Shown: in pieces, positions 15,983-24,385 of the stretch
Position numbering within the stretch: position 1 is the stretch's first letter
Layout of the letters: each line of letters begins with the position of its first letter
Assembly: GCA_011526335.1 (NCBI GenBank)
Contig: WTJB01000308.1
Coordinates: forward strand, 1 to 25,334
Direction: 5' to 3'
Length of the DNA: 25,334 bases
From: Candidatus Arcticimaribacter sp.
GTDB lineage: Bacteria > Bacteroidota > Bacteroidia > Flavobacteriales > Flavobacteriaceae
Made by a program: the position numbers and the translations under genes
Notes under the pieces: model-generated
Databases searched by the model: none
What the model saw: only the letters and a program-made list of their open reading frames with translations
What the model was told of the DNA's origin: nothing

Positions 15983-16855
15983 ATGCATATTGCTATACTC
16001 AGTCCATTTCATAGCCCCTCTTCGATATCGTATGCCGAGGGAGTGATAGAGTATTTACTTTCTAACCAAATAAAAGTCTCTGTAGAGGCTTCCCTTTTTA
16101 GTGTATTAGACAATACTGAAGCCAACGAGCAATTGCATATTTTCGAAGCATTGGACCAGAGTTTTGATTATTTAATCTCTATTGGCGGAGACGGGTCTAT
16201 GCTCCAAGCCATTACCAAGGTAGGGCATACAGATATTCCAATTTTGGGAATCAACACAGGGCGTTTGGGCTTTTTGACCAGCCTTCAGAAAGAATCGATT
16301 AATCAGGGATTAAAACAACTTTTTAATAAAGAATACACCCTAGTCGAGCGAAGCTTACTGGAAGTACATCTTTCTCATAAAGATGAGAGTATTGCAGATT
16401 TTCGTTACGCATTAAACGAAGTGAGTATTTCGCGAAAAAACTCTGCCTCGATGATCAGTGTTCATACAAAAGTAAATGATCAGGCCTTAGCCACTTATTG
16501 GGCAGATGGCCTTATTGTTGCCACCCCAACGGGTTCTACAGGGTACTCGCTCAGTAGCGGAGGCCCCGTAATGTCGCCCAAAACTGCTGCCATTGTCCTT
16601 ACCCCTATTGCGCCGCACAACCTCAACATTAGACCCCTAATTCTCCCCGATGATGCCAAAGTTTCGGCACGCGTAGAAGGGAGAGAAGAGGAACATTTAT
16701 TGTCCTTGGATTCGCGTATTGTTAGCTTACCGCAAAACACCGAAATTCATATCGAAAAAGCACCCTTTACCATAAAGACCATCCAATGGGAAGAAAATGC
16801 TTTCTTTAAAACCCTTCAAGAAAAACTTTATTGGGGGTTAGATAAGCGCAACTAG
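15983..16855 (+). CDS. nadK: NAD kinase
   Basis: NadK phosphorylates NAD to NADP. The 290-residue protein starts MHIAILSPF and carries the diagnostic GGDG at 68-71. NTGRLGFL, the LNEVSI segment and TPTGSTGYSLSSGGP, the NAD-binding glycine-rich region, follow. I chose the ATG at 15983; an upstream in-frame TTG at 15950 would add 11 residues with no family support and precede the putative promoter. In other flavobacteria that I recall, a CBS-domain gene sits between pdxJ and nadK; here they are directly divergent. After the stop, a short AAAAAC/GTTTTT inverted repeat (16861-16875) is too weak to call a terminator. Confidence 0.96.
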   Translation: MHIAILSPFHSPSSISYAEGVIEYLLSNQIKVSVEASLFSVLDNTEANEQLHIFEALDQSFDYLISIGGDGSMLQAITKVGHTDIPILGINTGRLGFLTSLQKESINQGLKQLFNKEYTLVERSLLEVHLSHKDESIADFRYALNEVSISRKNSASMISVHTKVNDQALATYWADGLIVATPTGSTGYSLSSGGPVMSPKTAAIVLTPIAPHNLNIRPLILPDDAKVSARVEGREEEHLLSLDSRIVSLPQNTEIHIEKAPFTIKTIQWEENAFFKTLQEKLYWGLDKRN

Positions 16856-16918
16856 GCAATAAAAACAGGGTTTTTCAGTTAAATAGTATGTGAAGTTTAC
16901 CACTGGTTACTTCCGCCT

Positions 16919-17635
16919 ATGTATACCCTAAATTCAATGAAAAAAGGATCTTTCGTATTGCTGTTCTGGTGCGCTGTGCAAGTTGGCTATGCACAAATAC
17001 ATGAGTTAGGGGTTTTTGTCGGCGGTAGCAATACCATTTCTGACATCGGAGCTACCCGATTTGTCTTTGCAAACTCAACAGCTGTGGGGGCAGTGTACAA
17101 ATGGAATCTCACCACACGCTATGCCCTAAGGGCAAGCTTTAAAACATCTAAACTCAAAAGCTATGATTATTACAGCAGTGATTTAAGTCGGTTTAGACGT
17201 TTTTTGACCGTTGACAATCCCATTTATGAATTTTCCGCCGGTTTTGAGTTCAACTTTTTTGACTTTAACCTTCATGATGATGATCTAGAATTTACGCCCT
17301 ACTTTTTTACAGGGGTCAACTATTTTCAATACGATTTGATGACCTTAAACGACCTGACACAAGAGGTCATAAAGTATGATAGTGACCAAACCTTTGCCAT
17401 TCCTGCTGTGGTGGGAATAAAAGGAAATATCTCCTCCGTCTTTGTTGTGGGAATTGAAGCGGGAATACGCTACACCTTTACAGACAACATCGATGGAAGC
17501 AACCCCATAGGGGAATTTGAAAACAACGATTTTTTAAAACACGGGGCATTGTATAATAATGATTGGTATGTCTTTACTGGTTTCACATTAAGTTTTACCT
17601 TTGGGCGTTTGCCCTGTTATTGTAAAGAGAAATGA
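16919..17635 (+). CDS. DUF6089 family outer-membrane beta-barrel-like protein
   Basis: The 238-residue protein matches the DUF6089 family found before uppS/bamA in Bacteroidota. It has a signal peptide ending GYAQ. An in-frame ATG at 16937 (MKKGSFVLLF) would give a cleaner signal sequence than the ATG at 16919, so the start is uncertain by six residues. The mature part alternates hydrophobic and aromatic residues as in a small outer-membrane beta-barrel, with IHELGVFVGGSNTISDIG, SAGFEFNFFDFNLHDDD, IRYTFTDNIDGSNP and a final WYVFTGFTLSFTFGRLPCYC. No enzyme motif is seen. Its stop overlaps the uppS start (ATGA), tying it to cell-envelope genes; a role in envelope assembly is inference. Confidence 0.85.
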   Translation: MYTLNSMKKGSFVLLFWCAVQVGYAQIHELGVFVGGSNTISDIGATRFVFANSTAVGAVYKWNLTTRYALRASFKTSKLKSYDYYSSDLSRFRRFLTVDNPIYEFSAGFEFNFFDFNLHDDDLEFTPYFFTGVNYFQYDLMTLNDLTQEVIKYDSDQTFAIPAVVGIKGNISSVFVVGIEAGIRYTFTDNIDGSNPIGEFENNDFLKHGALYNNDWYVFTGFTLSFTFGRLPCYCKEK

Positions 17636-18366
17636 TGAATAGTGAACATAAGAATATTCCTACACACCTAGCCATTATTATGGACGGGAATGGTCGATGG
17701 GCTAAAAACCTTGGAAAACAGAGAGTTTTTGGGCATCGCGAAGGGGTAAAAAGGGTGCAAGAAATCGTAGAAACCGCTCAACGCGAAGGGATTCAATACT
17801 TAACCCTGTATACTTTTTCTACCGAAAATTGGAATCGCCCAAAAGAGGAAGTCAGTGTATTGATGCGCTTATTGGTGCGTTCTTTAAAAACCGAACTCAA
17901 CAAAATGTTGAAGAACGGGGTTCGTTTAAATACCATTGGAAACCAAGATCGATTGCCTGAGGAAGTAAAAGAGATACTTGGGGAATGTGTAGAGAAAACA
18001 AAAAACAACGATCGTTTAGTGCTTACACTTGCTTTAAACTACGGGGGAAAAGAAGAACTTACCCAGATGGTACAGCAAATCAGTTTGAAAGTTAAAAATA
18101 ATATAATTTCCCCTGAAAATGTTGACGAAACCATTATAAATAAGCATCTTTACACGCAAAATTTACCCGAGGTAGATCTTTTGATCAGAACCGGAGGTGA
18201 ACATCGAATTAGTAACTTTTTATTATGGCAAATAGCTTACGCAGAATTGTACTTCACGCCAACATACTGGCCTGAATTTGATACTGATGCACTCAAAGAA
18301 GCCATTGCAAATTACCAAAACCGAGAACGAAGATTTGGAAAAACTAGCGACCAACTTATCCCATAA
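17632..18366 (+). CDS. uppS: Isoprenyl transferase (undecaprenyl diphosphate synthase)
   Basis: This cis-prenyltransferase adds isopentenyl units to farnesyl diphosphate to make the C55 lipid carrier for peptidoglycan and surface polysaccharides. The 244-residue product shows MDGNGRWA with metal-binding D18, GHREG (34-38), LYTFSTENWNRP (59-70) and RTGGEHRISNF (186-196), with the terminal WPEFD segment. Two adjacent ATGs, 17632 and 17635, overlap the stop of the DUF6089 gene. Translation coupling with that gene is therefore likely. The bamA gene follows directly. Confidence 0.97.
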   Translation: MMNSEHKNIPTHLAIIMDGNGRWAKNLGKQRVFGHREGVKRVQEIVETAQREGIQYLTLYTFSTENWNRPKEEVSVLMRLLVRSLKTELNKMLKNGVRLNTIGNQDRLPEEVKEILGECVEKTKNNDRLVLTLALNYGGKEELTQMVQQISLKVKNNIISPENVDETIINKHLYTQNLPEVDLLIRTGGEHRISNFLLWQIAYAELYFTPTYWPEFDTDALKEAIANYQNRERRFGKTSDQLIP

Positions 18367-18373
18367 ACGCATT

Positions 18374-20914
18374 TTGAATCGCGCTATCTTTTTAGGTAGC
18401 TTTTTTCTCTTTATTTGGAGTGCCGTACTCACTGCGCAAGAAGCTGCATTTGTCCCAGGAAAAAAATACCTCATAGATTCTATAGAGGTAAAAGGACTAA
18501 AAAGTTTTCAGGAAAAAACAGTCATCTCTTACAGCGGATTACGTCAAGGACAAATGATACAGCTTCCTGGAGATCAAATCAGTAGCGTGATCAACAAACT
18601 GTGGAATCTAGATCTGTTTAGTGACATTAACTTTTACGCAACAAACGTTAAGGAAAACAGCCTTACCCTTGAAATTGAAATCGAAGAGCTTCCTACCCTG
18701 TCGGATGTAAAAGTTTACGGATTGAGAAAAGGGAAAATGGAAACCCTCATCAATGAAACAGAACTGACTGCGGGCAAAAAACTTTCGGAGAGTTTTTTAA
18801 CCAATACCAAAAACTACATTGTCAATAAATACAAAAAAGAAGGGTTCTTAAACACCAAAGTCACTCTAAATACACTCCCAGACAGCACGGCAACCAACCA
18901 GTTAAAAATGGTGATTAATGTCGATCGTGGAGAGCGGGTAAAAATTGACGCAATAGAATTTGAAGGAAACACAACTTTTTCCGATAAACGTTTGGCCAAG
19001 CAGTTAAAAAACACAAAAAAGAAAGCCTTTTATCGTTTTTGGAAAAAATCGAAATACATCCCCAAGGACTTTATGGAAGACAGAGAAGCCTTGCTGGATT
19101 TCTTTAAAGAAAAAGGATACCGTGATGCACGAATTATAAGCGACACCCTCATTGTCAATAATAAAAAATCCTTAAGCCTAAAATTCAATATAGAAGAAGG
19201 AAACCGCTACTACTTTGGAGATATTGATTTTATTGGAAATGCGGCCTACAATGATCGTCAATTGGCTACCCTTTTGGGCATCAAAAAAGGAGATGCCTAC
19301 AATGGAGTGTTGCTAAAAAAGAGAATCCAAGACGACACCAAACCCGATGGAGAAAACATCAGCAATCTCTACCAAAACAATGGCTACTTATTCTCAAACA
19401 TCAATGCCGTTGAAGTTAGTGCTGAAAATGACACCATCAATTTTGAAATAAGAATAACCGAAGGGAAACTCGCTTCGTTCAATAAGATTTCTGTGGTTGG
19501 AAATGACAAGACCAACGACCATGTTATCTATAGAGAAATGCGAACCAAGCCCGGCGAGTTATACAGTAAAGACAAGGTTGTTCGTACGGTTCGTGAATTG
19601 GGGCAACTTGGCTTTTTTGATGCAGAACAAATCAATCCAGAGTTTAAAAATGTAGATCCCAATGCAGGTACTGTTGATATTGAATTTGGACTGCAAGAGT
19701 CTGGAGCCAGTCAAATAGAACTCCAAGGAGGCTACGGAGGGGGTGGATTTATAGGAACGCTTGGTTTGGCGTTCAACAACTTCTCCATGCGGAATATTTT
19801 CAACAAAGAAGCCTACAAACCTGTACCCTCGGGGGATGGACAAACCTTACGATTGCGTTTACAGTCGAGTCAGTTTTACAACACCTACAGCTTTTCATTT
19901 GCCGAACCTTGGTTGGGAGGAAAACAACCTGTTCAATTCTCAACATCATTATCGCGCACCAACCAGTTTCGTTATGACTTTTTTACGGGGAGAGCTGATA
20001 AATCGCAATCTTTTGAGATCAGTAGTATCACAATGGGGCTAGCCAAACGACTTCGTGTACCGGATGATTATTTTACCCTTTCGCAGTCCATTAGCTTTCA
20101 ATACTACAACCTGAAAAACTACTTCACGGGGCTATTTACTTTTGGTAATGGGGTTTCTAACAACATCGCCTATACCATAGCGCTTTCCAGAAACAACACC
20201 TACACAAACCCAATATTCCCGCTGGGGGGATCAAGCTTCCTTATCAGTGCAAAGTTTACCCCTCCCTTTTCTCTATTCTCTGATATCGATTTTGCAAATT
20301 TAGGGGATGACCCAAAATACCAAAGCATTAATGATCAGGGAGAATCTGTGGCTGATCAGGCTAAAATTGATCAAGAAAAATTCCGTTGGTTGGAGTATTA
20401 CAAAGTAAAATTTAACGGTACTTGGTACACTAGAATAGTCGATAAGTTGGTATTAAAAACACAGACAGACTTTGGGTTCTTGGGAGCTTATAACAATGCC
20501 CGAGGAGATATTCCTTTCGAGCGTTTCTTCCTAGGAGGAGATGGGATGGCCAACTTTGCTATGGATGGAAGAGAAAATATTGCCCTGCGTGGATACCCCA
20601 ACCAATCTTTATCGGGCAACGACGGCTCTGTGATCTACAATAAGTTTTCATTAGAGTTACGTTATCCTATAACACTAAAACCCAGTGCTTCTATCTTTGC
20701 GCTAAGCTTTTTAGAATCTGGGAATGGGTATAATAACTTTAGAGAATTCAATCCGTTTAATGCCAAAAGATCTGCTGGTGCAGGGGTGCGTATTTTTATG
20801 CCCGCCTTTGGATTACTCGGGATAGACTTCGGATACGGATTTGACAATCCTGACCCTGCCCTGCGAACGCCTAACGGCTGGGAAACGCACTTTATTATAG
20901 GTCAACAATTTTAA
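18374..20914 (+). CDS. bamA: Outer membrane protein assembly factor BamA
   Basis: BamA inserts beta-barrel proteins into the outer membrane. The mature protein has tandem POTRA domains (first with YLIDSIEVKGLKSF; later with IDAIEFEGNTTFSD, GDIDFIGNAAYNDRQL and KISVVGNDKTNDHVI). A C-terminal barrel follows, with the loop-6 signature ALRGYPNQS and a final aromatic Phe. The start is uncertain. An ATG at 18287 lies 80 bases inside uppS and would put about 30 partly acidic residues before the signal peptide. A TTG at 18374, 7 bases after the uppS stop, gives MNRAIFLGSFFLFIWSAVLTAQ, a clean signal sequence; I chose it (846 residues). The gene is followed by two OmpH/Skp-like genes, the expected periplasmic chaperones. 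Confidence 0.95.
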   Translation: MNRAIFLGSFFLFIWSAVLTAQEAAFVPGKKYLIDSIEVKGLKSFQEKTVISYSGLRQGQMIQLPGDQISSVINKLWNLDLFSDINFYATNVKENSLTLEIEIEELPTLSDVKVYGLRKGKMETLINETELTAGKKLSESFLTNTKNYIVNKYKKEGFLNTKVTLNTLPDSTATNQLKMVINVDRGERVKIDAIEFEGNTTFSDKRLAKQLKNTKKKAFYRFWKKSKYIPKDFMEDREALLDFFKEKGYRDARIISDTLIVNNKKSLSLKFNIEEGNRYYFGDIDFIGNAAYNDRQLATLLGIKKGDAYNGVLLKKRIQDDTKPDGENISNLYQNNGYLFSNINAVEVSAENDTINFEIRITEGKLASFNKISVVGNDKTNDHVIYREMRTKPGELYSKDKVVRTVRELGQLGFFDAEQINPEFKNVDPNAGTVDIEFGLQESGASQIELQGGYGGGGFIGTLGLAFNNFSMRNIFNKEAYKPVPSGDGQTLRLRLQSSQFYNTYSFSFAEPWLGGKQPVQFSTSLSRTNQFRYDFFTGRADKSQSFEISSITMGLAKRLRVPDDYFTLSQSISFQYYNLKNYFTGLFTFGNGVSNNIAYTIALSRNNTYTNPIFPLGGSSFLISAKFTPPFSLFSDIDFANLGDDPKYQSINDQGESVADQAKIDQEKFRWLEYYKVKFNGTWYTRIVDKLVLKTQTDFGFLGAYNNARGDIPFERFFLGGDGMANFAMDGRENIALRGYPNQSLSGNDGSVIYNKFSLELRYPITLKPSASIFALSFLESGNGYNNFREFNPFNAKRSAGAGVRIFMPAFGLLGIDFGYGFDNPDPALRTPNGWETHFIIGQQF

Positions 20915-20932
20915 ATTTCTTATTTTAGGAAT

Positions 20933-21526
20933 ATGAAGCCCTTAACAACTCTCCTTTTTCTTTTAAGCATAACGCTCGTGCAATGGAGTTATGGACAACG
21001 CGGAGTAAGGTTGGGCTACATTGATATGGACTACATCCTTGAAAATGTTACCGAATATAAAAAAGCCAGTGATCTTTTAGACAAGAGCGTTGAAGAATGG
21101 AAAAAGGATATTGAACTAAAGAAAATTGGCCTAGAACAACAACGCGAACAATTTTTAGCCGAAAAAATATTACTGACCCCAGAATTAATCAAAGACCGTG
21201 AGGCGGAATTAAAGATCATGGCAGAAGACATCGTCCGCCTACAAAACAGTTATTTTGGCCCTCAAGGAAGATACCTGGTGCAAAAGACAAAATTACTACA
21301 GCCCGTACAAGACCAAGTACTATCTATTGTCCGTGAAATTGCCCAACAACGTAAATACGATTTCATTTTCGATAGATCTTCAGATTTGGTTATGTTGTAT
21401 TCCGCAAAAAATTACGATATTAGCGACCTAGTTCTCAAAAAAATTAATGCTTTACAGCGTACGGAAGAACGCAAAAAGAAAATTGAAGAACGAAAAACTA
21501 AACTAGAAAACATTATTAAAAACTAA
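20933..21526 (+). CDS. OmpH/Skp family periplasmic chaperone, first copy
   Basis: Skp-like proteins hold unfolded outer-membrane proteins on the way to BamA. The 197-residue product has a Sec signal peptide (1 to about 21, ending SYGQ), the typical start of the mature protein (RLGYIDMDYILENVTEYKKA) and a long charged helical hairpin. The family-typical closing strand is YDFIFDRSSDLVMLYSAKNYDISDLVLKKI. It then carries an extra Lys/Glu-rich coiled-coil tail (about 177-197) that the second copy lacks. It starts 18 bases after bamA and ends 21 bases before the second copy, so all three are co-transcribed. Confidence 0.93.
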   Translation: MKPLTTLLFLLSITLVQWSYGQRGVRLGYIDMDYILENVTEYKKASDLLDKSVEEWKKDIELKKIGLEQQREQFLAEKILLTPELIKDREAELKIMAEDIVRLQNSYFGPQGRYLVQKTKLLQPVQDQVLSIVREIAQQRKYDFIFDRSSDLVMLYSAKNYDISDLVLKKINALQRTEERKKKIEERKTKLENIIKN

Positions 21527-21547
21527 CCCACTTAAAACTGAATTAGA

Positions 21548-22054
21548 ATGAAAAATCTAAAACACTTATTCATTGCTGCTTTGTTTATGGTAGCCCCTAG
21601 CCTAACGTATGCACAGTCAAAAGTAGCGCATATAGATACGCAAAAATTGATCAGTGAGATGCCTGAAGTTATTGCTGCGCAAAAGCAATTAGAGCAACTA
21701 GAGAAAACCTACACTAGTGAAATCGAAAACACCTACAAAGAATTTCAAACCAAGGCTCAATCGTATTCTGCAGATGCCGCAAACCAAACTGATGTGACCA
21801 ACCAAGCCCGTCAGAAAGAGTTAGAAACCATGCAGCAAAACATCAACCAATACAGAGAAACCGCAGCGCAAGACTTGCAAAAAAAGCAAGTAGAAATGAT
21901 GCGCCCTTTGTATGACAAAGCCCGTGCAGCTATTGAAAAAGTAGCTTCTGCACAAGGCTTTGACTATGTACTGGATGCTAGTGCAGGCGGAAGCGTTATT
22001 ATGGCCAAAGGAAAAGACCTCATGGCAGACGTAAAAAAAGATTTAGGTTTCTAA
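21548..22054 (+). CDS. OmpH/Skp family periplasmic chaperone, second copy
   Basis: This 168-residue protein is the shorter partner of the tandem pair. It has a Sec signal peptide (1 to about 22, ending TYAQ), the SKVAHIDTQKLISEMPE start of the mature protein, an alanine/glutamine-rich helical hairpin (about 40-130), and the closing FDYVLDASAGGSVIMAKGKDLMADV. It probably forms a trimeric tentacle-like chaperone as Skp does; whether it mixes with the first copy is unknown. It is the last gene before a strong terminator. Confidence 0.94.
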   Translation: MKNLKHLFIAALFMVAPSLTYAQSKVAHIDTQKLISEMPEVIAAQKQLEQLEKTYTSEIENTYKEFQTKAQSYSADAANQTDVTNQARQKELETMQQNINQYRETAAQDLQKKQVEMMRPLYDKARAAIEKVASAQGFDYVLDASAGGSVIMAKGKDLMADVKKDLGF

Positions 22055-22078
22055 ACCGATATCATTTCAAGAAAAAAT

Positions 22079-22110
22079 AAAACCGTCTATCTTTATAGAC
22101 GGTTTTTTTA
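22079..22110 (+). terminator. Intrinsic terminator after the bamA-ompH operon
   Basis: AAAACCGTCTAT (22079-22090) pairs perfectly with ATAGACGGTTTT (22095-22106) around a CTTT loop and is followed by more T. The hairpin ends only 5-9 bases before the murI ATG, leaving little room for a separate promoter. Confidence 0.92.
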
Positions 22111-22114
22111 TGCT

Positions 22115-22906
22115 ATGCAACAAAAGCAACCTATAGGAATTTTTGATTCTGGTGTGGGAGGATTGAATCTTTGGAAACCTATCCAAGAACTTCTTCCGCA
22201 AGAAAACACCATTTACATCGCCGACAATGCTTTTTCTCCCTATGGAAAAAGAAGCAAGGATGAAATTATCTCACGCACATTTCAGGTGGTTGAATCCCTA
22301 ATCAAAAAAGAATGTAAACTCATTGTAGTCGCCTGTAATACGGCCACAACCAATGCCATTGATAAGCTTCGAGAAAAATTCGATCTTCCCTTTGTAGGAA
22401 TAGAACCTGCGCTAAAACCAGCGGCCTTACAAAGCCAGACAAAAACCATTGGGGTATTGGCCACGCAAGGGACCCTCTCGAGTAAACTTTTTGAAAAAAC
22501 CAGTCATACACATGCGCAAGGCATTAAAGTGGTAGAACAAATAGGAACAGGTTTGGTCACGGCAATTGAAGAAAACGGGTTGGAAACACCTGCCCTTAAA
22601 ACACTTCTTTCAAACCATTTAAAACCGATGCTGGAACAAAATATAGACCGTTTGGTCCTAGGGTGTACGCATTACCCCTATTTGGTTCCATTGTTGGAAG
22701 AACTTCTCCCACCACAGGTAGTTGTGGTAGACAATAGTATGGCGATCGCTAGACAAACGCAGTATCTACTTGAAAAGAATAAGCTGCAGAATCCTGCCCA
22801 AAACAGCAAAGGGGAACATCTTTTTTACTGTACAGGCCATGAAGCACAGCTAAAAGCTTTTCTACCCAAAGGTACCCCAGTAGAGCAGCTTAGGGTTGGT
22901 CAGTAG
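22115..22906 (+). CDS. murI: Glutamate racemase
   Basis: MurI converts L- to D-glutamate for the peptidoglycan stem peptide. The 263-residue cytoplasmic enzyme shows GIFDSGVGGL (8-17), ADNAFSPYGKRS (36-47), and the two catalytic cysteines, C74 in VACNTATT and C184 in LGCTHYP. The length is normal. The ATG lies right after the terminator hairpin, and no TAnnTTTG box was found in front, so expression by read-through or from an unrecognised promoter remains open. The 3' end overlaps the convergent carbonic-anhydrase-like gene by 17 bp. Confidence 0.96.
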   Translation: MQQKQPIGIFDSGVGGLNLWKPIQELLPQENTIYIADNAFSPYGKRSKDEIISRTFQVVESLIKKECKLIVVACNTATTNAIDKLREKFDLPFVGIEPALKPAALQSQTKTIGVLATQGTLSSKLFEKTSHTHAQGIKVVEQIGTGLVTAIEENGLETPALKTLLSNHLKPMLEQNIDRLVLGCTHYPYLVPLLEELLPPQVVVVDNSMAIARQTQYLLEKNKLQNPAQNSKGEHLFYCTGHEAQLKAFLPKGTPVEQLRVGQ

Positions 22907-23411
22907 AAAACCAAGAAGCATACATCAGGTAATTTTTTGCGATGCGTTCAATTTCCCCTTCTCTTAAGGCCGGTCCGATTTCTTTAATTTTCTTTGCCGG
23001 TACACCAGCATAGACACTCCCCGAAGTCACTATGGTATTTTGGGGAACCACACTCCCTGCTGCAATAATACTGTAAGGCTCTACCACACAATGATCCATG
23101 ATAATGCTTCCCATACCCACCAAAACTTTATCTTGAAGCGTACAGCCGTGAACAATAGCATTGTGTCCGATAGAAACATCATTCCCTATAGAGGTGGCTG
23201 CCTTTTGATAGGTAGCGTGAATAACCGCACCGTCTTGAATGTTGGTTCGGTTTCCTATAGTAATCTTATTTACATCCCCGCGGACAACAGCCTGGTACCA
23301 TACCGAACAATCGTCTCCGAAAACAACATCTCCGATAAGGGTTGCATTTTCCGCAAAAAAACAGTTCTTCCCCCATTTTGGTGTACTGTTGCGTACCGTT
23401 TTTATCAGCAT
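22890..23411 (-). CDS. Gamma carbonic anhydrase family protein
   Basis: The 173-residue protein is a left-handed beta-helix of hexapeptide repeats, as in YrdA/PaaY/gamma-carbonic anhydrases; these form trimers with metal sites between subunits. The three zinc/iron ligands are present: H65 (VIHAT), H83 (IGHN) and H88 (VHGC). The VVRGD segment (42-46) is also typical. It ends with a C-terminal helix. Carbonic anhydrase activity has been shown for only some members, so the reaction is not certain. No signal peptide is seen. The gene is alone on its strand, divergent from nifU and overlapping the murI 3' end by 17 bp. No -7 box was identified upstream. Confidence 0.92.
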   Translation of the reverse strand: MLIKTVRNSTPKWGKNCFFAENATLIGDVVFGDDCSVWYQAVVRGDVNKITIGNRTNIQDGAVIHATYQKAATSIGNDVSIGHNAIVHGCTLQDKVLVGMGSIIMDHCVVEPYSIIAAGSVVPQNTIVTSGSVYAGVPAKKIKEIGPALREGEIERIAKNYLMYASWFSTDQP

Positions 23412-23479
23412 AATTTTTCGCTTTTTACGAAGCTATAAAATTTGTTTTAGATGCCGACAAAAGTCCACACGGCTTTGTG

Positions 23480-23487
23480 TATTTTTG
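23480..23487 (+). promoter_or_regulatory. Putative -7 box for nifU
   Basis: TATTTTTG matches TAnnTTTG and ends 13 bases before the nifU ATG, with an A-rich leader between. It overlaps the longer in-frame GTG start (23477), which supports the ATG at 23501 as the true start. No -33 TTG at normal spacing is visible. Confidence 0.45.
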
Positions 23488-23500
23488 TAAAAAAAAGACG

Positions 23501-24385
23501 ATGAGCCAGGTACGCGGATCCATTAAAGAGAACAAAACTATTGCACGCTTTGATTTTGACACCCCTACAGGAGTGAATCAACCGTTGCGGTTTAACAATA
23601 TAGAAGAAGCAAAACCTTCTCCTCTGGCGCAAAAAATGTTTTATTTGCCCTTTGTAAAAAGTGTAGTGCTTTATGACAAAGCCATCGAAATTCTAAAATT
23701 TGATATTTTGGAATGGGAGGATGTCTTGTCTGAGGTAGCACAGGAAATTGAAACTTTCTTATCCTCTGCGGAAGCCCCGTACAAAGCCCCTGAAGTCACC
23801 CAAAAAATTCCGGTTACTGTTTATGCAGAAAGCACCCCCAATCCTGGCGTGATGAAGTTTGTCGCCAACAAACCATTGGTAGACCAAATTCAAGAATTTA
23901 AAAATATAGATGATACCGCCGATGCCCCCTTGGCCCAAGCCTTGTTTCATTTCCCGTTTGTGAAAGAAGTCTTTATGGACAAGAACTATATTTCGATTAC
24001 CAAATTTGATATCACCGAATGGGAAGAAGTGGTCATGGAGGTCCGTGAATTTTTACGATCGTATATAGAAGACGGAAAGGCCATCATCAACCTTATTCAA
24101 GAGAGTAAAGCAGAAGCTTCTCAAAAAAAACAAGAAGCGCTTGAAGGTACAGCAAAAGAAATTGTAGACATCATTGAAGAATACATTCAACCCGCAGTAG
24201 CTTCTGATGGCGGAAATATTCTATTTGATTCGTATGACGAAAATGAAAAAAGCGTCAAGGTTATCCTGCAAGGTGCTTGCAGCGGATGCCCGTCTTCTAC
24301 CTTAACATTAAAAAGCGGTATAGAAAATATGCTGAAAGAAATGTTGCCCGGTAAAGTTGCCACTGTAAGTGCCATCAATGGCTAA
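23501..24385 (+). CDS. NifU family Fe-S scaffold with duplicated N-terminal domain
   Basis: The 294-residue cytoplasmic protein probably carries and delivers Fe-S clusters, like Nfu proteins. It has two Nfu N-terminal-type domains (about 8-90 and 103-190) followed by a linker and the NifU C-terminal domain (about 219-290) with the cluster-binding CxxC, C260 and C263, in GACSGCPSSTLTLK. The second N domain keeps STPNPGVMKF (111-120); the first has lost it. Both share the PLAQ...PFVK...KFDI.EWE pattern, so they are clearly a duplication. I chose the ATG at 23501 rather than a GTG at 23477, which overlaps the -7 box. The next gene starts 8 bases inside this one. Confidence 0.92.
   Translation: MSQVRGSIKENKTIARFDFDTPTGVNQPLRFNNIEEAKPSPLAQKMFYLPFVKSVVLYDKAIEILKFDILEWEDVLSEVAQEIETFLSSAEAPYKAPEVTQKIPVTVYAESTPNPGVMKFVANKPLVDQIQEFKNIDDTADAPLAQALFHFPFVKEVFMDKNYISITKFDITEWEEVVMEVREFLRSYIEDGKAIINLIQESKAEASQKKQEALEGTAKEIVDIIEEYIQPAVASDGGNILFDSYDENEKSVKVILQGACSGCPSSTLTLKSGIENMLKEMLPGKVATVSAING

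Noticed and set aside
16861..16875. AAAAAC/GTTTTT inverted repeat after nadK as a terminator
   Set aside because: Six-bp stem with one G-C pair and a 3-base loop; too weak.
23040..23438. 132-codon plus-strand frame opposite the carbonic-anhydrase-like gene
   Set aside because: The minus-strand hexapeptide-repeat protein with all three His ligands is clearly the real gene; the repeat period makes the antisense frame open.
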